Below are positions 35,122 to 39,855 of a DNA stretch of 39,855 nucleotides, one piece after another (position 1 is the first letter of the stretch; each line of letters starts with the position of its first letter). The DNA comes from Planctomycetota bacterium. Its GTDB lineage: Bacteria; Planctomycetota; Brocadiia; Brocadiales; Brocadiaceae. The DNA is taken from NCBI GenBank assembly GCA_016873165.1, contig VGXV01000015.1, forward strand, positions 38,413-78,267, read 5' to 3'. Below the pieces are notes generated by a model. The model ran no database searches, was not told where the DNA came from, and saw only the letters and a list, made by a program, of their open reading frames with translations. The position numbers and the translations under genes were made by a program.

Positions 35122-37206
35122 ATGGTAATGAACAATTCAAAAATGACTGATACAAAATACACCTGTGAAGAAGCGCCGTGTGTTATGGCATGCCCAATCC
35201 GGCAGGATGCGCGTGACTATGTCCAGCTTATCGCAAGGGGTCTTTTTAAGGAGGCGTACCGGCTTGTCAGGGAGAGGAACGTGCTTCCTTCATCATGTGG
35301 CCGCATATGCACCCATCCCTGTGAAACAAAATGCAGAAGGAACAGCACTGACGCGCCAATTGCAATTGCATGGCTCAAACGCTTTCTCAGCGACAACTAT
35401 TCCGAAAAGATTTACACCAAACCGGGCCGCAATTATCCGGAAAAAATTGCAATAATCGGGGCAGGCCCGGCAGGGCTTGCGGCGGCAAATGATTTAGCCC
35501 TTATGGGGTACTCATGCACAATATTTGAATCAAACTCTACCCCGGGCGGCATGCTGCGCATGGGTGTTCCTACCTACCGTTTGCCAAGGAATGCTATTGA
35601 TAAGGATGTTGCGCTCATACAGCAATTAGGGGTGGAAATAAAGTACAACACCACTTTGGGAAAAGACGTTACCCTTGATGGCTTGAAAAAAGAAGGGTAT
35701 GCCGCTATTTTTATCAGTGTGGGGTTGTTTGACAGCCGCAATTTAACCCTAGAGGGAATACAATACGATGGTGTTTTGAAGGGCATCGATTTCTTACGAG
35801 AAGTCAATTCCGCAGGAACTGCCAAAATAGGAAAAAACATATTGGTGATCGGCGGAGGAGCCGTTGCTATGGATTGCGCCAGAACCGCATTGCGGCTCAA
35901 ACCGGAAAAGGTGTCAGTGGCATGCCTTGAGGCACGCAAAGAAATGCCGACCACCGATTTTGAGATAGAAGAAACCCTTCATGAGGGTATCAAACTGTAT
36001 AATTCCGTAGGTCCGAAACGCATTCTGGGAAAAGGGGGAATGGTTACAGGTCTGGAAACGCTCAGGGTAAAATATGTCTTTGATGAACAAAAGCGGTTTA
36101 ATCCTGCTTTTTACGAGGGATCGGAATCCATCATAGAGGCGGACACCATTATTCTCGCAATCGGCCAGACGTCAAATCTCTCCTTCCTGAAGAACCAGGA
36201 GGGTTTGCAGATTTCACGGGGAGGAACCATCATTGCGGACCCAAATACCTTTGCGACCTCGGTTCCAGGAATTTATGCAGGAGGAGATATCGTTCTCGGT
36301 AGAGGCACCCTGACCGAATGCCTTGCACAAGGGAAAAAAGCGGCAATTTCTATTCATAACTCCCTGAGAAACGAAAAGCGAAAAGATGAAAAATGGGCTG
36401 ATAAACCTGAGGTGCAGAAAATGGCGGATTCAAGAGTCCCCCTCGTGAAAAAAGAGCAGAAACAGGACATGCCCATGCTGTCTCTAGGTGAAAGATTAAA
36501 TTCTTTTGATGAGGTGGAATTGGGATTTTCGCATGAAATTGCCGTAAGGGAAGCACAGCGCTGTATGAATTGCGGCGCCGGGGCATTTGTTGACGAAAAT
36601 ATATGCATCGGCTGCATTACCTGCGTGAGGGTGTGCCCTTTTGACGTTCCGGAGTTCAGAAAGGGAGAAACAACAGCTTACATTGGCGGAGACTGCCAGT
36701 CGTGTGGTTTGTGCATAGTAGAGTGTCCCGCAAAGGCAATCAGCTTCAAAACTCCTTTGGAAGACCGCGGCAGAGAGAGATTGAAAACCCTTTTTGCGGA
36801 AAAATCAATCAAAAACACAAAGCCGTTAATCGTCAATTTTTACTGTCAGTATGGTTCTTTAAGCGGCAATACCAAAAGTAATGCTGTCGTAGAGAAGCAT
36901 GTGAAACGTATCGGCATTTTGGGGCTTGGAAAGGTAGATCCTTCATTATATCTCAATGCCCTTGAATGGGGCGCCGATGGCGTTTTGATAACCGCCTGCA
37001 AAGAGGACGGATGCCACTTCTGCGCGGAATATGACTGGATAAAAAAACGGTCAGAATACGTTGGAAAAATCTTAAAAGAACTGGGAATGGATTCCAGAAT
37101 ATTCCAGACACATTTTATTTCGTCACAAACGGATACTGCTTTCCTTGATATAGCAACGCAGATGGTAAAAGATGTTGAGAGTGTGATATCGGTAAATAAG
37201 TCATAA
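35122..37206 (+). CDS. GltD-like FAD/NAD(P) oxidoreductase with ferredoxin and MvhD-like domains
   Basis: Multi-domain electron-transfer protein, 694 residues. It begins with an N-terminal Fer4_20-like region with cysteines in CVMACP and CGRICTHPCETKC. Then come two nucleotide-binding folds, one with AIIGAGPAGLAAAND near residue 110 (FAD) and one with LVIGGGAVAMDCARTA near 240 (NAD(P)H). These are followed by two 4Fe-4S motifs between about 480 and 545 (CIGCITCVRVCP and CQSCGLCIVECP). The C-terminal domain (about 565-690) resembles MvhD/FlpD of hydrogenase-heterodisulfide reductase systems, with CKEDGCHFCAEYD. GltD domains take electrons from NAD(P)H, and MvhD passes them between Fe-S proteins. 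Next to metV, the likely job is reducing methylene-tetrahydrofolate reductase; this is inference. Confidence 0.88.
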   Translation: MVMNNSKMTDTKYTCEEAPCVMACPIRQDARDYVQLIARGLFKEAYRLVRERNVLPSSCGRICTHPCETKCRRNSTDAPIAIAWLKRFLSDNYSEKIYTKPGRNYPEKIAIIGAGPAGLAAANDLALMGYSCTIFESNSTPGGMLRMGVPTYRLPRNAIDKDVALIQQLGVEIKYNTTLGKDVTLDGLKKEGYAAIFISVGLFDSRNLTLEGIQYDGVLKGIDFLREVNSAGTAKIGKNILVIGGGAVAMDCARTALRLKPEKVSVACLEARKEMPTTDFEIEETLHEGIKLYNSVGPKRILGKGGMVTGLETLRVKYVFDEQKRFNPAFYEGSESIIEADTIILAIGQTSNLSFLKNQEGLQISRGGTIIADPNTFATSVPGIYAGGDIVLGRGTLTECLAQGKKAAISIHNSLRNEKRKDEKWADKPEVQKMADSRVPLVKKEQKQDMPMLSLGERLNSFDEVELGFSHEIAVREAQRCMNCGAGAFVDENICIGCITCVRVCPFDVPEFRKGETTAYIGGDCQSCGLCIVECPAKAISFKTPLEDRGRERLKTLFAEKSIKNTKPLIVNFYCQYGSLSGNTKSNAVVEKHVKRIGILGLGKVDPSLYLNALEWGADGVLITACKEDGCHFCAEYDWIKKRSEYVGKILKELGMDSRIFQTHFISSQTDTAFLDIATQMVKDVESVISVNKS

Positions 37207-37246
37207 ACCAGACGATGAAATTTTTTTCATAAAAGGATAAAGAAAA

Positions 37247-37924
37247 ATGATTGTCGCTGATTCAAAACCGTTTCAGGAAATAGAGCAAATGCTCTCTGAG
37301 TATAAAAAGGTGTATATTGTCGGATGCGGTTCATGCGTTACCATATGCCATACCGGCGGTGAAAAACAGGTGGCGGAGCTTGCTTCGAAAATCAGGCTTG
37401 CCGCAAAATTAAAGGGGAAGGCCATTGAAGTAATAGAAGATTCCATCCTCCGGCAATGTGAGTGGGAATTTATAGAAGAGGCAAAAGATGTAGTTGCCGA
37501 CTGTGACGCGGTTTTATCCCTTGCCTGCGGCATCGGCGTGCAATATATGGCGGAAAGATTCCCGAACGCAAGGGTATTTCCCGGACTGAACACAACATTC
37601 ATGGGCGCCCCTACGGAACAAGGGGTCTTCTGGGAACGCTGCGCCGGTTGTGGTAATTGCATCATTGGCTCTACCGGCGGGCTATGCCCCGTAAGCCGAT
37701 GCGCAAAAAGCCTTTTAAACGGACCCTGCGGCGGTTCACAAAACGGGAACTGTGAGATTTCAAATGAAACCCCATGCGTCTGGAACCAGATATACGATCA
37801 GCTTGACACACAACAATTACTATCAACCATGGAAAATATCACCCCACCGAAAGACTGGCGCACCGGAGCGGAAAATCACCCCAGAAAGATGGTGCTGGAA
37901 CATCTGGTGATGAAAAAGGAATAA
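37247..37924 (+). CDS. metV: MetV-type protein (methylenetetrahydrofolate reductase C-terminal domain)
   Basis: A 225-residue Cys-rich protein of the MTHFR C-terminal domain family, known in acetogens as MetV, which binds MetF and carries Fe-S or zinc sites. Cysteine motifs: CGSCVTICHTGG at the N-terminus, DAVLSLACGIGVQYM, and a dense C-terminal cluster CAGCGNCIIG, GLCPVSRCAKSLLNGPCGG and NCEISNETPCVW. The 41-bp gap from the oxidoreductase and the shared orientation point to a joint unit. The gene that usually goes with it, metF, does not follow; accessory DNA begins 30 bases downstream. Confidence 0.85.
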   Translation: MIVADSKPFQEIEQMLSEYKKVYIVGCGSCVTICHTGGEKQVAELASKIRLAAKLKGKAIEVIEDSILRQCEWEFIEEAKDVVADCDAVLSLACGIGVQYMAERFPNARVFPGLNTTFMGAPTEQGVFWERCAGCGNCIIGSTGGLCPVSRCAKSLLNGPCGGSQNGNCEISNETPCVWNQIYDQLDTQQLLSTMENITPPKDWRTGAENHPRKMVLEHLVMKKE

Positions 37925-37955
37925 AATCCATCCTGTTTGTTATAAAGGGGAATTT

Positions 37956-38167
37956 ATGTTAACAGAATATATCCAGAAGGCAATGGAACTTGCTCACTAT
38001 GGAATAATTGAAGATGAAGAAACATACGGGGGAGAAATCCCGAATTTTCAGGGTATTTGGGGTCGGGTAAAAAATCCTGAAAATGCAGGGAAAAATTAAG
38101 AGAAGCGTTGGAAGAATGGATTGTTTTCAGATTAAAGAATAACCTTGAGTTGCCAGTAATATTGTAG
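37956..38167 (+). pseudogene. HicB-like antitoxin gene with a frameshift
   Basis: Starts with AAGGGG five bases before the ATG. The first frame reads MLTEYIQKAMELAHYGIIED, then GGEIPNFQGIWGRVKNPEN, which is the N-terminal half of a HicB-like antitoxin, and stops at 38099. Reading on from 38084 in the preceding frame gives CREKLREALEEWIVFRLKNN and a P at the expected distance, stopping at 38167. The combined protein would be about 70 residues, the normal size. Restoring one A in the run GAAAAT at 38079-38084 would join the halves as PEKCREKL, so this is a single-base deletion or a sequencing error. No hicA partner is visible on either side. Confidence 0.72.
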
Positions 38168-38197
38168 TTGGGTTTTGTTTCACTCAACCCAACCTAC
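38164..38197. repeat. Palindromic repeat (GTAG-TTGGGTT type)
   Basis: GTAG TTGGGTT (38164-38174) pairs with AACCCAA and CTAC (38186-38197, one bulged C) across an 11-base loop. The sequence type is a widespread bacterial extragenic palindrome. It touches the end of the HicB-like frame and supplies the false C-terminus of the minus-strand ORF next to it. Confidence 0.6.
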
Positions 38198-38326
38198 TTG
38201 GCTCTGACACCGAACATCTGGAGCATCGCCAAGCTCGACAATCCGGTAGTCAACTCCGAAGTGCCGATTGAATATCAGCAAGAAGCCCTCCGACATTGTG
38301 TGCTTGATTCGCTGCTTCTCGTTCAC
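38180..38326 (-). pseudogene. Truncated ORF, probably the first part of a gene-cassette protein
   Basis: A minus-strand frame open from a GTG at 38326 (an in-frame ATG follows nine codons later). It reads NEKQRIKHTMSEGFLLIFN, then HFGVDYRIVELGDAPDVRC, and ends QVGWVE. The last six codons lie in the palindromic repeat, so the natural C-terminus has been lost. The coding part looks like a genuine protein start; I cannot name the family with confidence. The start lies 13 bp after the attC-like site, the usual place for the first gene of a cassette. Confidence 0.45.
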
Positions 38327-38338
38327 AAACCTTGCGCC

Positions 38339-38397
38339 GTATAACGCGGGGCTGAGCCGGTGCCTGCAGGGCATCCGTCTCCAGTGCCTTGTTATCT
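38339..38397 (-). other. attC-like integron recombination site
   Basis: A 59-bp imperfect palindrome directly after the vapC stop codon. Its plus-strand left end ATAAC (38341-38345) pairs with the right end GTTAT (38391-38395). On the minus strand the right-hand box reads GTTATAC, near the GTTRRRY core. Inside, the arms GGC-TGAG and CTCCAGTGCC pair with extra unpaired bases on one side, and the centre GGTGCC/GGCATCC forms a stem with one extrahelical T. Length, boxes and bulged bases fit an attC site. No integrase gene is seen here. Confidence 0.5.
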
Positions 38398-38405
38398 TCT
38401 TTTTT

Positions 38406-38771
38406 CTATTGTTCTCTATAAAGAATGTTCAGTTTAGAACTAACGGTGATCAACTGTTTATCAGCCGTCCACAATAAAGTATTAGTCAACAATGAAGACG
38501 CCAATAAATGCACATCAATAAGCCCAATCCCTATGCCCATTAATTTTCTATTCTCAATAAAATGCAGAATCTCATCGTTCTCAACAGTTCGTGCTTTCGG
38601 AAGAGACCTTAGCAATGAAATTATCTCTTCTCTATTTTTGAGATGTCCGCATGCCAACTCACCGATTATAAATGGATGACAAACAACCAGCTCATCCAAT
38701 AATAATTTCTGAAGATGTGAATTCCCTTCCCGGAAGTGAGATATCCAGATTGAAGTATCAACAAGAATCAT
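38406..38771 (-). CDS. vapC: VapC-type PIN-domain toxin ribonuclease
   Basis: A 121-residue PIN-domain protein. VapC toxins cut RNA and are neutralised by the VapB partner. The four acidic metal ligands are visible: Asp5 (MILVDTSIWI), Glu38 (IIGELACG), Asp86 (GLIDVHLLA) and Asp104 (WTADKQL). The length is normal. It starts two bases after the antitoxin stop, and the attC-like site follows its own stop by only eight bases, the tight gene-attC arrangement of an integron cassette. Confidence 0.92.
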   Translation of the reverse strand: MILVDTSIWISHFREGNSHLQKLLLDELVVCHPFIIGELACGHLKNREEIISLLRSLPKARTVENDEILHFIENRKLMGIGIGLIDVHLLASSLLTNTLLWTADKQLITVSSKLNILYREQ

Positions 38772-38773
38772 TG

Positions 38774-38971
38774 CTAATTGCTCGTAATGCGTCTTCTGGG
38801 AATCTGACGAAGTCCCTTTTCAGTTCCGCCGAGTTCAGCAAGTCTCCTTGCGCTCTCACGAGTAATCAATGCTTCAAGTCCCAACCTCACTAAAGCTGTC
38901 TTTTCAGTAATTCCGGTAAGTTTTGATGCTTTCTCTAAAATCTTGTCATCTATGTTTAATGTCGTTTTCAT
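38774..38971 (-). CDS. vapB: VapB-type ribbon-helix-helix antitoxin
   Basis: A 65-residue antitoxin with the N-terminal DNA-binding strand MKTTLNIDDKILEKASKLTG and a following helix (TALVRLGLEALI), then a basic tail (IPRRRITSN) for binding VapC. Such proteins bind their own promoter. The predicted promoter lies so close to the ATG that the message may be almost leaderless, and no Shine-Dalgarno is seen. Direct repeats of ATATGTGC upstream may be its operator. Confidence 0.85.
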   Translation of the reverse strand: MKTTLNIDDKILEKASKLTGITEKTALVRLGLEALITRESARRLAELGGTEKGLRQIPRRRITSN

Positions 38972-38978
38972 ATGTACT

Positions 38979-39007
38979 AATATGTGCTAAAGATATGTGC
39001 ATGTCAA
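38979..39007 (-). promoter_or_regulatory. vapBC promoter and possible operator repeats
   Basis: On the minus strand a perfect TTGACA (39007-39002), a 17-bp spacer and CATATT (38984-38979, four of six). The plus strand has two copies of ATATGTGC (38980-38987 and 38993-39000) and a third ATATGT at 38970-38975, overlapping the promoter and the vapB start, where an autoregulatory VapB complex could bind. Confidence 0.45.
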
Positions 39008-39105
39008 ACAATTTCTTTGAAGATAACGTACGCATAACCGGCGGCTGTAAGCCGTCCGGTGGATGCGATGGTTGTGGTCATGATAAAACTCATTCAATAC
39101 TTTAA
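39001..39105 (+). CDS. Possible 34-residue Cys-rich peptide
   Basis: Reads MSNNFFEDNVRITGG, then CKPSGGCDGCGHDKTHSIL. Three Cys in C-x5-C-x2-C-x-H spacing could bind metal. Against it: no good ribosome site, its ATG overlaps the vapB -35 box, and the Cys region coincides with a 35-base hairpin (39032-39066) that could itself be the functional element. I do not recognise a family. Confidence 0.25.
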   Translation: MSNNFFEDNVRITGGCKPSGGCDGCGHDKTHSIL

Positions 39106-39211
39106 AAAAATAACCTGGTGGTTGGAAGTATAAAATTCAAATAATCTGAATAAATCTCAATACTATATAACTGCGCATAAGTAATAATACACAAATCAAG
39201 GGGGGGGAACG

Positions 39212-39589
39212 ATGCAGGCGATTTTTGCAAAGGGCGATCAGCGTACGGTCAATAAACTTCTAACGCTTCGCAAAGAGGTATTGAAAGACTATCAGTACCG
39301 CGCGGCAACACGAATGCACGCAATCATTCTCAGTATAGAAAAGAATACATCAGGGGACATAGCAAACATATTAAAAGTCAACCGTACCAATGTCCCTCTC
39401 TGGATTAACAACTGGAATTCTTATGGGACAGAAGGTTTATTGGAAGGACATCGCAGTGGGCGCAAAAGCAATCTCATGGCAGAGGATAGAGAAAAGCTGT
39501 GTGATATTCTTGAGAGCGGACCCGTTTCGTATGGGTTGAACACTGGTGTATGGACTTCCAAGATTATAACAGGGCTAAGTCAAATATAA
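39212..39589 (+). pseudogene. Truncated IS630-family transposase (N-terminal part)
   Basis: Starts with AAGGGGGGG five bases upstream of the ATG. The 125 residues hold the helix-turn-helix DNA-binding half of an IS630-type transposase: RAATRMHAIILS, SGDIANILKVNRTNVPLWIN, GTEGLLEGHRSGRKSNL and the linker up to GVWTSKIIT. It then runs into GLSQI and a stop. The DDE catalytic domain (about 200 residues) is absent, so it cannot transpose by itself. Confidence 0.82.
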
Positions 39590-39771
39590 ATGTAAGCAAG
39601 GATAAACAAGAAAGATAAAGAAAAAACTGGCTTTTTCGGAATAAATTTTTTATACTGTTATTATGAGCGATAAAGAGAGACGAAAAAGCACAGAACCTCT
39701 AATACTAAGTTGCATTCATACATAAACTAATATATAATATCCTCCCGGTAAATTTATTATTGGAGGATATT
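39590..39771. other. Spacer between two transposase genes
   Basis: AT-rich. A 20-codon frame starting MSDKERRKSTEPL at 39663 may be the start of a gene broken by the insertion that follows, but nothing else supports it. Terminal inverted repeats of either element could not be matched within the window. Confidence 0.4.
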
Positions 39772-39773
39772 AT
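39734..39773 (+). promoter_or_regulatory. Inverted repeat enclosing the Shine-Dalgarno of the last transposase
   Basis: ATAATATCCTCC (39734-39745) pairs perfectly with GGAGGATATTAT (39762-39773) across a 16-base loop. The right arm contains the GGAGG ribosome site and the first two bases of the ATG, so an RNA hairpin would block translation started from outside. Confidence 0.6.
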
Positions 39774-39855
39774 GAGAACACCTAAAGCAATAAGCGATCA
39801 GCAACAAGAATCGTTAAGAACCCTACTGGGTCAAACTAAAACCAAGGCTGATTTT
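39772..39855 (+). CDS. IS630-type transposase, N-terminal fragment (runs off the window)
   Basis: Starts at an ATG six bases after GGAGG. The 28 visible codons read MRTPKAISDQQQESLRTLL and then GQTKTKADF, which resembles the opening of IS630-like transposases with an N-terminal winged helix. It differs from the transposase at 39212, so two distinct elements lie side by side. The rest is outside the window. Confidence 0.65.
   Translation, partial: MRTPKAISDQQQESLRTLLGQTKTKADF

Noticed and set aside
38079-38099. Programmed ribosomal frameshift in the HicB-like gene
   Set aside because: No slippery heptamer of the usual X XXY YYZ type in the right frame and no downstream pseudoknot seen; a one-base deletion in an A-run explains it more simply.
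37954-38187. Minus-strand frame of 77 codons opposite the HicB-like gene
   Set aside because: It has no protein-family features and the plus strand shows clear HicB-like coding with a ribosome site.
39032-39066. Hairpin starting GCATAAC and ending GGATGC, resembling a second attC site upstream of vapB
   Set aside because: At 35 bp it is shorter than the usual minimum of about 55-60 bp and the right box does not fit GTTRRRY; kept only as an uncertain hairpin.
1-39855. CRISPR array, rRNA genes or prophage
   Set aside because: No regularly spaced direct repeats, no rRNA sequence and no phage structural genes were seen in the window.

Overview
The window looks like part of a chromosome of an AT-rich Gram-negative bacterium with mixed respiratory and anaerobic traits. 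The gene set includes an LptD outer-membrane LPS transporter, a cbb3-type cytochrome oxidase cluster, a ferredoxin-dependent 2-oxoacid oxidoreductase and a MetV-type Wood-Ljungdahl accessory protein. It also includes three MEP isoprenoid genes (ispG, dxr, dxs) and IS630-family transposases. This mix would fit an anammox-type planctomycete (Brocadiales), but that is inference from gene content and base composition: no rRNA or diagnostic anammox gene is present.

Layout. 1-2.5 kb: the end of a glutamate racemase gene (its start lies off the window) faces an FAD-dependent oxidoreductase gene. 2.8-10.6 kb: a plus-strand cbb3 oxidase block runs ccoI, ccoS, ccoNO (fused), ccoQ, ccoP (monoheme), ccoG and a SafE/DsbD_2-like membrane protein. 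ccoS (50 aa) and ccoQ (56 aa) are small genes identified by reading the sequence directly. 10.7-15.3 kb: a minus-strand polA-coaE-rho operon with a clear promoter. A 683-bp spacer carries the polA promoter and a near-consensus promoter for the plus-strand operon ispG-dxr-rseP (16.0-20.0 kb); its RseP seems to carry four PDZ modules. 20.1-32.5 kb: twelve tightly packed minus-strand genes, transcribed in the order degT-type aminotransferase, lptD, coaD, ymdB, xseA, xseB, dxs, nadK, korD, korA, korB, korC. 32.7-37.9 kb: a tRNA-Arg(CCG) followed 30 bp later by nadB, then a palindrome-rich repeat, yjbQ, a flavin/Fe-S oxidoreductase with an MvhD-like tail, and metV.

The last 2 kb is accessory DNA. 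It holds a frameshifted HicB-like antitoxin gene, a palindromic repeat that truncates a small minus-strand ORF, and an attC-like site abutting a vapBC toxin-antitoxin pair. These are followed by a truncated IS630-type transposase gene and the start of a second transposase gene, whose ribosome binding site lies in a 12-bp inverted repeat.

How the genes fit together: CcoI, CcoG and CcoS (copper export, redox assembly and maturation) sit with the oxidase subunits they serve. DXS, DXR and IspG supply isoprenoid precursors, with DXS in the long minus-strand operon. The GltD-like/MvhD-like protein and MetV look like an electron-input module for methylene-tetrahydrofolate reductase, with the catalytic metF not seen in this window. 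The end of the window is probably an eroded integron-cassette and IS landing zone.
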